This document shows positions 44,456-55,333 of a stretch of 64,000 bases of DNA, one piece after another. Each line of letters opens with the position of its first letter. Within the stretch, counting starts at the first letter, position 1. The notes beneath the pieces are model-generated. The model saw only the letters and a list, made by a program, of their open reading frames with translations. It did not search any database and had not been told where the DNA came from. The stretch spans positions 1,054,001 through 1,118,000 of the forward strand of contig SAXG01000007.1 in the NCBI GenBank assembly GCA_012932865.1, written 5' to 3'. Origin of the DNA: Amylostereum areolatum. Taxonomy: Eukaryota; Basidiomycota; Agaricomycetes; Russulales; Stereaceae. The position numbers and the translations under genes were made by a program.

Positions 44456-47060
44456 GCCTTCTTCGTAGTTCCACTCTTGAAGGTTCTTGACGAGTGTACG
44501 TGGTCCGTTTTGTAAGATGGCGTCCAGGGCTTGAACGACCTCGATGTCCTTGGTTTTGCAGTCGCGGATACGTCGTCGGAGTTCGACATCACCGAGGGAG
44601 GTTACTGCTCCTGGCCTTGTTGCGCGTACTTGGAAGTACTTGGGGTCAAGCAAGACGCGCTCCTTGTTGTCGTTTTCAACACCATCCTTGTGATCGGGTC
44701 GTCGAGACATTGGATCCGGGCGGTGGGAAATTCCTGGTTTGTGAACGAGCGAGAAGTCAAATCAAGTGAGGAATAGAGCCCAACGTGCCTGTCGGCGGCT
44801 CAGCTTCTGTGCCGTCTTGAAGTGCTCCAGGTTCTTGTGATCTGTCCAGATTTCAACGGTGTCGGGGGCGCCTTCGAGGTAGTGGCGCCAGGCTTCAAGC
44901 GCACGGATGATCGCAAGCAGCTCCTTGTCGTAGATGTCGTAGTTCCGTTCCGGTTCCGATAGGGCCTTGGACAGATACGCCACTGGATGCCAGTGACCGT
45001 TGTCGCCTTTCTGCGAGAGTATACCTCCAGTAGCAAAGTCCGAGGCATCGACTTCAACGAGGTAAGGCTTCTTTGGGTCAGGCATGACCAAGACGGGGGA
45101 GGAAGTAAACGCAGCTTTCAGTGCATCAAACACAGTTTGGCAGTCCGTCGACCAGTCCCATGTGCAGTCCTTCTTTGTCAGGTCAAATAGGGGTCGTGCA
45201 ACCTTGGAGAAGTCTTTGATGAAACATCGGTAGAAGTTGCCGAAGCCGAGGAAGGATTGCACATCTTTGACCGTTCGTGGTGTCGGCCAGTCCTGAATAC
45301 CTGCTACCTTGACGGGGTCCATAGCGATCTTGTTGTGCGAGATGATGAGTCCGAGGTATTCGACAGAGTCTTGTTCAAAGACGCATTTCTCCGGTTTGAG
45401 GAAGAGGTCGTTGTCTTGCAAACACTGCAGAACCTGCCGCACTATGGCACGGTGTTCGTCCATGGTGCGAGTGAACACCAAGATGTCGTCCATGTAGATG
45501 ATGACCTTGCCCGAGTCGATGAGATCCTTGAACAGTTCATTCATCATTGCCTGAAATGTCGCAGGGGAGTTCATAAGCCCGAAAAACATCACCGTAGGTT
45601 CGAAGAGACCGCGATTCGTCTTGAACGCAGCCTTCCACTCGTCGCCTTCCTTGATGTGGACATTGTTGTAGCCCCAGCGAACATCCATCTTGGAGAAGAT
45701 CTTTGCACCTTTGAGGCGGTCGACAATTTCAGAGATCAGTGGCAAGGGGTATTCATTCTTGACAGTGCCCTTGTTTAATTCTCGATAGTCCTGTATGGGA
45801 CACAGCTTTCCATCCTTTTTCTTCACAAAGAAGAATGGACTCGCCTGAGGTGACTTCGAAGGGCGGATATAGCCCTTCTTCAGGTGGTCGTCGAGGAAGG
45901 TGTCGAGTTCAATCTGCTCGGAAGGTGAGAGGGGGTAGATCTTGCACGGTTTGGGTTCAAAGCCGTCTTTCATGTCGATAGCATGGTCCCATGGCCGTAG
46001 GTCAGGAAGTCGCTCGGAGGTTTTCTTGTTGAATACAGGCGCAAAGTCGCGGTACGGCGGAGGGACTAAGTCTTCAAAGGTTTGCGGGCGTGCGTTCTCT
46101 TTTGAATGCTCTGCAAGCTCCTGCGCTTTTGTAAAGCCCGCGCGGATGGGTATTGCATCTGGATTAGGACCATCGGTTTCAGGGAGGATTCCGGCGCGGC
46201 GTAGTCCATTGATCTCCCAGTCTCGGAATACCATGGGCCGCTCGTCGTCGTCTTCAGTGAAGAGTCGTGCGGGTAGAGGGGAGCGATGGACCGTGCGGAC
46301 GCGAACACCTTTGACTCTGCGTGCAGGAATAACATAAGTGGGGACTGGGGTCCAGGACACATATGTCGGCTCTGGGAAGGGATCGTCCATGACGAGAGGT
46401 GTCCTCGGGGTTTTACCTGCTTCAACCTTACGCTGTGATTGGACCGATGATGGTTTCCGTGGCTTGGTTGCGAGGTTCGTCACAGGAGGTTTGGACAGAG
46501 TACACGAGGGAGGGCAGCGGAGCATGTCAACACGGTCTCGTTGCCAATCTATGGTGGGATTGTGCTCGTCGAGCCAGTCTGTTCCAAGGATCATGTCATG
46601 ATCGCCGATGTCGGTGATGAAGAACTCAGCTTCTTCCTCATGGTACGCCCTTGAATCTTGCGAGTATATCCGGATCCGCTGGGTCGTTGTGTCGCGTACC
46701 CAGCCCATGATGTTCTCGGTGCCGTCCACATTACGCACGGGGAACGGGTTTTCTAGTTTTCTTGTGGTGAGCTTCTTGCATTCAACGAAGCTTCGGTTCA
46801 GGATAATTCCTTCTGCGCCGCTATCAAGCAGCGCGTCTGCGTCGATTTCTCTTTTGGTAACTCGTCCGATCAGCTTGACTTTGAGCGTGATCGATGGTGT
46901 TTGCCTGTTCTTGGTGACAGTAGACAGATACAAACACGGGGGATACAATTGCTCACAGGTATGCATGGATGATAATACAGTGAAACGATTCGACGATGAT
47001 ACCAAAAGTCCTTTGCCTCCACCAGACGACGCGACTGGGGGGCGTTTCAAAAATCCTGCG
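44456..47060 (-). pseudogene. Pol of element A, 5' half: protease, RT, RNase H, with a nonsense codon
   Basis: The -1 frame relative to Gag gives a retropepsin domain (ADALLDSGAEGIILNRSFVE, then DHDMILGTDWLDEHN). RT follows with FSKMDVRWGYNNVHIKEGDE and active site VIIYMDDILVFTRT, then RNase H with LVEVDASDFATGGILSQKG, KELLAIIRALEAW and TDHKNLEHF. After RRQARWALFLT a TGA stands at 44764-44762. The same frame continues with FDFSLVHKPGISHRPDPMSR, as in related elements that have Arg there, so a single CGA to TGA change inactivated it. The frame then runs to the B insertion at 44455. Confidence 0.9.
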
Positions 47061-47062
47061 AT
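47047..47062 (-). promoter_or_regulatory. Candidate -1 frameshift site at the Gag stop of element A
   Basis: The last Gag codons are GAT TTT TGA, and pol is in the -1 frame across this point. A run of five T directly before a stop is a plausible slip site, although it is not a canonical X-XXY-YYZ heptamer. Confidence 0.4.
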
Positions 47063-49278
47063 TCCAGGATGTCCTTCAACAGCGCTACTGCCTGCTCCTT
47101 GCCTTCCGCGTCCAGATCCTTCAGCTGGCGAGTGATCGCCGTGATGGTTTTGGATGGGTCGGGAGCTGCTTTCACAGTGGACGGAGCCGTGTTCGTTGGC
47201 AGGGGAGGGGCCTTGGACCCAGTCTCTACTGCGCCCACCCGTCGCGCGCTCGAGTCGCGGTTGGGGCAGTCGCGGGAGACGTGACCGGCTTGTCGACACA
47301 TGAAGCACTTGCCTTCGCGCATCATCTTTGCGCGCTCGTCGTCCGTCAGCTTTGCAGGGCGGGTCGAGGTGTTGGTGAAGGCGCCGACTCGGCGCGACGA
47401 GGAGTCGTTGGTCGAACCGTTCGAGGTGAGCGCGACAGCCCCCTTGGACTGACTGCTCTTCCTCTCCGGGTTCTCTTCGAGCCACTGGTGGTTGATATGG
47501 CGGGCGCGCTCCTTCCACTCCGCGAGCTTGGTAGGGAACGGGTACGACCGGGCCACCTGTTTGCCGAGGTCACACTGAAGTCCCTTCTTGAAAAAGTGGA
47601 TCAGCGCCTCGTCGTCGTACGCTGACATGGTTGCCAGCATCTCAAACTCGGTGATAAAGTCAGTGACGTCCCGGGTGGTCATTGCGAGCTCGTTGATCTT
47701 ACGCTGAGCCTCTATCTTCGGATCGACGGGCACGAAGTCTTTGCTGAACCTCTCGAAGAGCTCTTTGTAGGAGCTATAGTGGAGTGTTGGGGGCGTGGGG
47801 TCGAGGGTGTCGGCATCTTCCTTCTCGTCTTCGTCGGCGAAGAGTTCCATGCGGCGATGCATGGCCCAGGCTTTCGCCGTGTCATCCTCCATCAGGCTGA
47901 GGAGGAGCATCATCTTGGCGTCATCTGTGGCATAAACATCCTTGTTAACGCGCAGGAACATGCGGAGCTCGAGGGAGAACCGGAGGGTGTCACGTCTATC
48001 GCCTTTGAATGGCTTTGGCTTGGGGCCAATCTCCCGCTTGGAGACGGCAGGTTTGGATTCAGCGTCGGACATCTTGTCGAAGGGGAGGGGGACGGTGAGG
48101 GATTGGGCGAGTTCTTGATCAAGGCGGCGTAGGGTTTCTCGTCGGCGTTCTTCTGCTTCTTCAACTTCGTCCTCAACTTGTTTTGCGACAAGGAAGTCAG
48201 CGGGGGTGAGGAATTTCTGGTTATGATGCCACGACCAGTGATCTTGGACGGGACTGAACGAAGTGGGCTGCCACTCAACTACTGATCGTCCTGGGGTTCC
48301 GTTCTTGTTCCGTCTATAGGCGTACCACTTCCCAGTTGTGTCGTTGTGGTTGATCCCTTCTGGGACTTCGATTACAGTACGTCGACGGGGTGGGGGCGAG
48401 TTGGTCGGAGGGGGGTTCAGGAAGCGCTGTAGAACGTCCGCAGCGGTGGCAAAATCCGATTCTTCGACGTAGGGTTGTTCGTCACGGTCGTCGAAGTACC
48501 AGTCTCGACGTTGCCGGTTTGGTTCGTCGTGCAGCCAACGTACGGATTCCTTAGTCTGCTGCGAGGTGAGGATATAGTATTCTTCGGGACAGTAGTCTCG
48601 AAAGACGCCTGGGGGAAGGTTCGGGGTGGGGGGACGAGGGGCTGTGGAGGACGTGATGATGGTCTGGAAGAAGTCCGCCGTGATGGGGCGACGGCCGAGG
48701 AGTTTCTTGGTGAGGTAGCCGGCTTTTACTGCCTGGCGGATCTTATGTTCGTGGTGGCGGCGACGAAGGGTCTTACCCTTGATGGTGGGATGGAGGACTG
48801 GTGGCGGGGTGGATTCGGGGGTCCTGCGGTTAAACTGGGAGACAGAGGTGAAACTGGTTTGGAGGATCGGGTTGGGGGCGTCTTGGATGAGGTATGTGTG
48901 GTAGGTGGGGGCGTGGAGGGTGAATTCAAGGCGTTCGAGATCTACGTTGATGCACGTAGTGATCCAGACGTATAGGGCGAGGACGACAGTACCGTGATCC
49001 TTGTGCCACCTCCACTCGAAGATGCGGAAGTTGAGGCCGTGCGCGGTCCAGGGATCTTTCTTGCAGAGGTTCTGTACAGGGACGAGGCAGTTGACGGTGA
49101 CGGCGTCGGACCAAGGGTAGGGGAGTGGTGCGTCGTCGCGGGGGGTGATCGGCTTTCCGTTGAACGGGAGGAAGACCGGTGCGTTCGGGAGGTCCGTGGT
49201 GGGAGTTTTTAACGTCGTAGAGACGGCAGAGGTAGATGGAGAGAGGGGTGCGAGGTAGGCGTAGGGGAGACTGTCCAG
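47047..49278 (-). CDS. Gag of element A with a 402-codon Met-free N-terminal extension
   Basis: From the ATG at 48072 a standard Gag of 341 residues has KPFKGDRRDTLRFSLELRMF, KMMLLLSLMEDDTAKAWAMH and FVPVDPKIEAQRKINELAM, then a CCHC knuckle CFMCRQAGHVSRDCPN, and stops at 47047. The same frame is open upstream to 49278, right after the LTR, with no Met in 402 codons. The upstream part is clearly protein-like: KKDPWTAHGLNFRIFEWRWH, a hydrophobic VVLALYVWITTCINVDLE, a basic region, YYILTSQQTKESVRWL, and a helical VAKQVEDEVEEAEERRRE just before Gag. The first codon after the stop-bearing LTR end is CTG at 49278-49276. Pol begins in the -1 frame at a T-run next to the Gag stop. Confidence 0.8.
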   Translation of the reverse strand: MDSLPYAYLAPLSPSTSAVSTTLKTPTTDLPNAPVFLPFNGKPITPRDDAPLPYPWSDAVTVNCLVPVQNLCKKDPWTAHGLNFRIFEWRWHKDHGTVVLALYVWITTCINVDLERLEFTLHAPTYHTYLIQDAPNPILQTSFTSVSQFNRRTPESTPPPVLHPTIKGKTLRRRHHEHKIRQAVKAGYLTKKLLGRRPITADFFQTIITSSTAPRPPTPNLPPGVFRDYCPEEYYILTSQQTKESVRWLHDEPNRQRRDWYFDDRDEQPYVEESDFATAADVLQRFLNPPPTNSPPPRRRTVIEVPEGINHNDTTGKWYAYRRNKNGTPGRSVVEWQPTSFSPVQDHWSWHHNQKFLTPADFLVAKQVEDEVEEAEERRRETLRRLDQELAQSLTVPLPFDKMSDAESKPAVSKREIGPKPKPFKGDRRDTLRFSLELRMFLRVNKDVYATDDAKMMLLLSLMEDDTAKAWAMHRRMELFADEDEKEDADTLDPTPPTLHYSSYKELFERFSKDFVPVDPKIEAQRKINELAMTTRDVTDFITEFEMLATMSAYDDEALIHFFKKGLQCDLGKQVARSYPFPTKLAEWKERARHINHQWLEENPERKSSQSKGAVALTSNGSTNDSSSRRVGAFTNTSTRPAKLTDDERAKMMREGKCFMCRQAGHVSRDCPNRDSSARRVGAVETGSKAPPLPTNTAPSTVKAAPDPSKTITAITRQLKDLDAEGKEQAVALLKDILESQDF

Positions 49279-49279
49279 G

Positions 49280-49699
49280 TGTCAGAAACGCAGTTTATGA
49301 GACCGATGAACCACCTAAGTCGCGACGATGGGTGGAGCGAGAAGGAAATAGATTCGAGAGTGCCGGGGTCTAGGGTAGTGCAACGTGCGCTACAGTACCG
49401 TATGACGAGATGGACAGTCTAGGGAAAAGGGAAGAGAAACACTGTCCTTATATACAAGTGGGAACGATGGTGCGATGCGATGCGATAGTGGTGCGAGCGG
49501 GGGGAACAATAGGAAAGGAGTCATGGGGCGGAGGATGAAGGTCCGGAGCAGTGATGTCATAGATAAGGATGCGGAACCCCGCTTGGAAGTCCGGGCAATG
49601 ACGTCATTGAAGCATGTGATGCACGGGAAAGTCATGTGCCGTGACACGTCGCGTGTACGAGGTCTGAAAACGAAGAGAGAAATGGAGCGATCCGTGACA
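49280..49699 (-). mobile_element. 5' LTR of Gypsy element A
   Basis: 420 bp; differs at three positions from 35078-35497. Followed by the target duplication CACGC at 49700-49704, inside the Helitron Rep gene. Confidence 0.95.
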
Positions 49700-51332
49700 C
49701 ACGCGTCCCTCGGAATCAATGGTGGTATGTTGTTGGAGAGCATGTGGGAACCGGAAGCGGCAGTACGTGTCGCCATCTCGATTTGTGCGCTGGCATGCAC
49801 TACGGCGGTTTGCGGTAGGAGGAGGATGCGAATGCATCATGAACTTGCGGACCAATGCAATATCTGCAGGGTCAGACGGCATCTCTGCAGATATGATAGA
49901 GTCGATATCTTCGGGAGTAACACAGTCAGCCGCAAACTTGATGAGTATATGGGCATGGGGAAGGCCACGCTTTTGGAACTCGATGACGTGAATCCGATAG
50001 ACTTGTCTCCCGGCGTTCGGAAACATCTGCGCGAGTGCCTTCATGATGAGCGTGAGACGTTGTTTGAAGACGCGCACAACGTCGCAGGGTATGTCGGCAT
50101 ATGTTTGGCCAAGTCGAAGGTGCTCCGTAATCTCCGGCCAGTCTGGATTGCATGTCACTGTAACAAAAAATGTTGGGTTGCCGAGACTGGCAGCGATAGC
50201 AAGCGCGTCAGAGGTCTGGAGGAGAATTGCTTTTAGATGAGCAACCTTTATCGAGAAACAAAATACACACTTGTTCAGATGCCCACCGGTGGGAGCCGAG
50301 GAAGGAAGAAGGAAGAAATATGTTCTCGCTATCAGCGAGGTCGTGCGTGCCCATCAAGGTAGCATCTTCTTGTCGAAGACGGCGCTGATTAGTACAGATG
50401 TAGGCTAGGCGTGAGTCCAGCTCGCGCGTCCACATGTCGACCAAATACTCATTGGTAAGTCTGCCAAACATTCGGAAACGGGGCTCGCGAAGAAGGCGAG
50501 CACGATAATGCCATATCTGGGTGGATGGGGCACCGCAGATGTCCGGGAGGTCTGCGTTCCTCTGACGTCCGTGGCGTATATCATCGGCATCGCCGACTAC
50601 ACCCCAGCCGAGGGTGCCATGAGGGAAAAATAGCGGGTATGCAAGTGGCTCCCATATACGACTGATAGTAGGCACCGTGATCTTGAGACCATTTTCTCTT
50701 GAGACAATGAGGCTGCGAGGTGCAAAATCTGCTGCGCCTGTGTTATTGTATCGAATGATAGCCGCAACTTCGGCAGCGCCAGGATCCTGTAAGATGATGT
50801 GCGCGTCTGGGCAGGTATCGCGTGGGATGGAAGAGAGGGAAATGAGGGAGCGAACAAAAGGGTTATCTCGGCGAAGAGCTGCCGTGACAGCATCTGTCCA
50901 TGCCTGCGGAATTGCGGCCGCCCAGTTCTGGCCATGGGGCATTTCCGAGCGCATATAACCATCGTAGAGAACCCACCGCACGCCGGAATTGGCGTGGTCC
51001 GGTCGAAGTCGGTGATAAACACGGCCTTGGATGGCAAGAAATCCCTGTGGACCGTAATGCACAGGAAATGCACCAGTCGTTTCCATGGCTGCAAAAGAAT
51101 AGAGTAGATTAACCTTGCGAGATAAGGCAGATGCATTCGCCTGTGACGCAAGCCACTCGAGCTCGTTGGGAAGAGGTGGGAGGGGAAGGATGTCGTGTCG
51201 CCGAGAACCTCGAGGGCCACAGCAGAATCCGGATGTTTCTCCGGTTAGAAGGGAGATACCGCACCATTGGCAGGTGCGATTCCAGCGCTGATTTGGACGC
51301 GCAATGGGGCCTAAATCCCACGTAGCAGGCAT
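49700..51332 (-). pseudogene. Helitron Rep, N-terminal part, cut by Gypsy element A
   Basis: Exon from about 51332 to 50271: a zinc-finger-like start (CQWCGISLLTGETSGFCCG), VNLLYSFAAMETTGAF and PLAYPLFFPHGTLGWGV, the Helitron helicase-like N domain. A 55-bp intron (50270-50216; donor GTGTGT, acceptor TCCAG) leads to PTFFVTVTCNPDWPEI and the HUH endonuclease motif IHVIEFQKRGLPHAHILIKF at about 49970. The frame ends at the insertion at 49700 inside a TIDSEGRV stretch and resumes at 35077. Rep nicks and joins single strands during rolling-circle transposition. Upstream exons before 51332 are likely but not resolved. Confidence 0.88.
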
Positions 51333-52265
51333 TCTGTCAAACTGAAGTACTTGGTAAGAGAAATATCAATGGTATGATAACCAAGAGCTCACCTAGAGTA
51401 TGCCCCAGCGTTCGAGATATTTGGCGTTAAGGACAGACGTAGTGTGCCAGTAAACAGTCGCCTGTGTCCAGCAGAAGGCGGGCCACACATCGGTGGTGGC
51501 ACGATGATGAGAAGGTTAGCACGTCGGGCACGCGTTGAGGAAGCGTTGAGGGCACGGTGAGTAGTACACGGTGGTGACATTGTCTAGACTCTTTGAGAGA
51601 GCGTCGGAGAGATGTATAGGCGGTGCATAGCGCTGATCGAGCGGGAAAGAAAAATAGAAAGACGTAATTATTGTGCACTGTAGCTTGCAGATACGGTACT
51701 CCTACTGAGGCAAGTGGTTAGACGCAGTGAAGAGTTAGAGAACAAAGAGAACGGCACCTTAGATAGCAAACAGGAAATACATGCCACGGCGTAGGCCAGA
51801 ACGCGCCATGGAACCGCCGGATATAGCAAACAATGGTCGCTACGGCGTGATCGGCGGCGGCGTTGCAATGCGTACAGGCTTTTGTCTCATTTCGGCAGGG
51901 CAGGGATTGGAGCCGGAAAGCCTGTACACCATGACGGAGGTAAGCGAGAGTACGAAAGAGCTGCGAGTGAAGGCAATGTCAAGCGCTATTGAGCATGACG
52001 GATGCCCAGTGGCTGCTGGCAACATTTGACTGTAAAGTCGGAGACGACGCGAAGTTTCAAAACGCGATCACGTGCTCTACTGAGCAAAACTCGTAGGCAA
52101 ACCATTCTTCCAATGTTATCTCACAGATTGGTATGCAGACATTTACATTGAAGGGTATATATTTTGAGGCGCCAGGCCCGAAGTGAATCAAGGAGAAAGA
52201 ACAGACAGGTATGATAGGGTATATAGGGGGCGTGCGCGGGCCAGTCGAGGCCGCGGAGAAATGTA
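51333..52265. other. Helitron 5' region, unresolved exons
   Basis: Short minus-strand frames (51580-51389 and others) may include the first Rep exons, but I could not join them in frame at 51380-51340. No other gene seen. Confidence 0.4.
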
Positions 52266-53593
52266 CTACATGGAAGGTGGAGAATATTGAGTTACGGAGA
52301 GGGGACACTGCTCAATGTTCCGGATTCTGAACGCGGAGCTGGAGCTGCTAAAGCACTGTGAATAAGCATAACGAATGGTGGTAGAGTGAGAGTCCATACC
52401 AATAGTTGTATTGGTTAAGACCGGAGAAGCAGGGATGGCACTGTCGACGTGCTGACGGCTTGCTGATACGACGGTGGTGCTAGGGCCAGCCTGAGCACGA
52501 TCCTCGACGACACGCTTGCGCAAACGCTTTGGCGGTGACGACGATGCGGCCGATTTGGTGGGTTTTCGTTTCTTGGTAGGTGGTTGTACCTCTACTTCCG
52601 AGTTTGCGTTGTCGACACCAATAGCCGCGGTAACGCGTGCGGGTTGGACAGAACCTTGGGCCAAGCGTGAAATGTCATCCAAGGCCGAGATGACTGCTGA
52701 CGTTTGGGGAGTCTTGGCGGGAACAGATTGCCGCACAGGCTCGGGAGGCGCGTATAAATCCTCAATATCGTCGTCATTGCCTATAGATAAGGTCGGTGAA
52801 TGATCGAATGACAATCCATCCAGAGAATTCTCACCTCCTGATGGATTTACTAAAGGAGAAGGTTCTGCTTCCGTAGGATGGACAGTTGCGAGGGCGGGTG
52901 AAGGTTGCGACTGCGATACGACCGATACTGGCGATGTGTTTGAGGATGTGTTCGAAGCAAGACGTTGGGTTGGCGAGGCGACTACAGTAGATATGATAAG
53001 GGTGCATGAAGTGATATACAAAAAGTTTGGGACGCACCGTGCCCTGTGTTCGAGCGTCGCCCATAACAGCTTTGAGGGGTGGTAGGCGACCCGATCGCAG
53101 ATGTAGTGTTTCCGGGAGATGTCATTTGAGGGGCACGCGTTCCGGGAGCGTACGTGATGTCGTCCAAGAGTAGGACGACCATGCCGCCGTCGTGGATAGA
53201 TCGCTGAATGGTACCGCAGACGTGAACAGCTGCCTGCATATCTGGGATCCGGGTATTGCGCCAGCGAGGGGTGTTGTCAACTTCACATCTGGAAGACGTA
53301 TCAAGGCCGATGTTATCAGTGTTAGTAGACAGAAGGACGAACCGGATGGAAAAGGATTGGGTTGTGCCTTCGACGTAGGCGGAAGTTGTCAACTGGAAGC
53401 CTCGGACAGTACTGTTGTCGGGTGCAGGAGTGTCAGACTCGACATGGCCAATTAACGTCACAGACGCCTTGAATTCGGGGATGATGGAGTAGGCGTCGTC
53501 GGATGCGGAACCAAGAAATGGTTCAATCGAGAAGGCCTCGAGAACAAAAAGCTTTCCGGCAGGAAAGATGGCACGCCCGCGCACCACAGCCAC
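52266..53593 (-). CDS. Helitron-associated protein with possible OB-fold and nuclear localisation signal
   Basis: Exon 1 (open from before 53593 to 53039) has LILHEEGTVAVVRGRAIFPA, then a beta-rich part with EFKASVTLIGHVES and VCGTIQRSIHDGGMVVLLLD. A short intron (donor GTGCGT, acceptor TGTAG) keeps frame to exon 2, which is Ser/Pro-rich and acidic and carries a bipartite basic signal (PPTKKRKPTKSAASSSPPKR). The beta pattern recalls an OB-fold of the single-strand-binding type, but this is an impression from strand spacing only. It lies directly upstream of Rep on the same strand, so it is likely part of the Helitron. RPA-like genes accompany some plant Helitrons. No start codon is seen: sequence before 53593 runs into the repeat at 53651. 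Confidence 0.5.
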
Positions 53594-55333
53594 CGTACCC
53601 TCTTCGTGAAGGATTAAGGCTCCAACTGTATAGTTTATGTCTAGTGAGATTGGGGTAGCTAGATAGTATACTATACTAAACAGTAAAAAGACAGTAAACA
53701 GACAGTTTAGACAGTTAATGCATCATTACTGAGGTAAAGAAGTCAGCAGTGTAGAGTTTAGTACACATAAGCTCTGAGATAGTCTTAGCCTTTAGTAATG
53801 AGCATGTATCAGTACATATGTGGCAAGCATCTGAGAGCAAGCACTCAACAGACACCAAGGTAGCAGGAATAGAGTGTATTCGAAGCCGGTTTGCACTTCG
53901 CGTTGAGGCTCAACCAATTTCGTGTTGAGTATTCGCTCCATCGTGACTGATGGTGGCCCTGGGTGACAAATGTGTGACCAAGCTGTTACAAGATGCGACG
54001 ACGACGGCGTGACACATTGCGGTGTTGCCACTTTGCTGTCCTCTCCATTGCCTCTCTCCTCATGATATCTATCATGTCCACCTGTAAATTCTCTCTGTTT
54101 CATTTTAAGCACCCGGCATTCACTCGCCATTGTTTTTGTTGTCGTGGACAGCGATGAGAGAGTTAAGTAGCGCCTTATCGGGCCTGTAAGCAAAGGCTGT
54201 GCGTGTGACAGTGGCCTGGAAGGCCCACTGTTCCGCTGTCACTCGGCAACGGCCGGGCCTCGTTCAATTTCGCGTTGAAGCCCCCATCAATTTGTGTAAT
54301 ATGGGCTAAGCGCCCGGTTTCGAATACACTCTAATTACTAAAAAATCCTGGGCCATACACATGATGACCAGAAAGTAGTCCTTATGTTCCTATTTATAGT
54401 CATAAAGTGCACATAAATAGAACAAATGAATTATATATCTTCCACCATTTTAAGGGTTCCAAAGGTTTTCATATCCCCCCTCATTAGCCTTCTAACAATT
54501 GAGTTCTAGGACCTCTAGAAATGTGGAGATGGGTGCTGAGAATGACAGCTGAGATGGCTGAAAGAATCACCAGAGTTGGGCATGAGTGTAATAGGTGTAG
54601 TAGAGGCTGATAGCTTGCACCTGGTAGCACCTACGGGCATGTCACACACTGCCACTTTGGATAGGTTTTACTGTCTAGTATACTCACTACTTACTGTCTA
54701 CAGCTGATGGGGTAGCTAGATAGTAAAACTATACCGTATAAACAGTTTATAGACAGTAAATAGACTATAACGTTGGAGCCTTATGAAGGATCGAACCTGG
54801 TGGCGCATACATGCGAATCTTGCCTTCGACGTTGGTGCCGCCCGCGGTCACAATGCGTGTGTCGTAGAGATGCCAAGTGAGTCTGGCTCCGGAGGGGGAT
54901 GTGGTTTGAGATGAAGAGGGAGAGAGAAGGGGAAAGGTTCCCTGGAGAAGGCAGGTCGCCATGGCGGGTGAGTGCTGTCACTGGCAGAGGGCGGGAATCG
55001 TTGAGTTTGGGATGGGGGAAGAAACCAAGTCGGAATATAAGGACGGGCCAGACAATGGGGTTGGAACAATATTACATTGTACACCGATATGGATGGAAAG
55101 TGGTCAAGTATGTTGGCGTGGGTGTCGGTTCTGACAACACAGGGAAGTTGACTGCCAGAAAAGGTAAGGTTAAGTCACGTGAGTTTAGGAGGATCCCTCC
55201 AAGTCCTAGAATTACAGTGCACGGCATTGTGGACAATGTTATGCACAGTCGTCCCTTTGTTCCATTCATGCACCAATTAGGATGTTAAATAAAATAGTCT
55301 TAAAAATATCATTATGTGTCAAGATCAAGAGTC
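53594..55333. repeat. AT-rich repeat-derived stretch
   Basis: Direct copies of a GGGGTAGCTAGATAGTA unit start at 53652 and 54709, each followed by about 50 bases rich in AAACAGT and AGACAGTAAA words. Inverted forms (ACTGTCTAGTATACT) occur at 54670-54690. This looks like an insertion with related ends. GTTGA-containing motifs (TTTCGCGTTGA and close variants) recur at 53900, 53925 and 54270. Base composition is lower in GC than the genes around. A plus-strand frame at 54899-55288 is not convincing as a gene. Confidence 0.45.

Larger units (their letters stand above)
35078..49699 (-). mobile_element. Ty3/Gypsy chromoviral element A, inserted in the Helitron and split by element B
   Basis: LTRs of 420 bp lie at both ends, with a 5-bp target duplication CACGC (35073-35077 and 49700-49704). 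Minus-strand order is 5' LTR, pre-Gag/Gag (49278-47047), pol (about 47060-44456 and 36927-35188), polypurine tract, 3' LTR. Without element B (36928-44450 and one copy of ACCAG) it is about 7.1 kb, a complete length. Three LTR differences in 420 bp point to a recent insertion. It carries one nonsense codon in pol. Confidence 0.95.
32473..53593 (-). mobile_element. Helitron, interrupted by nested Ty3/Gypsy elements
   Basis: A Rep/helicase gene and a possible OB-fold protein on the minus strand form a Helitron of about 6.5 kb once the 14.6-kb insertion 35078-49699 is removed. The Rep carries the HUH motif at about 49975 and a PIF1-type helicase. Termini (5' TC and 3' hairpin with CTRR) were not found with confidence, so the bounds given are those of coding sequence. 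Its host site lies between two DUF7587-like genes. Confidence 0.75.
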
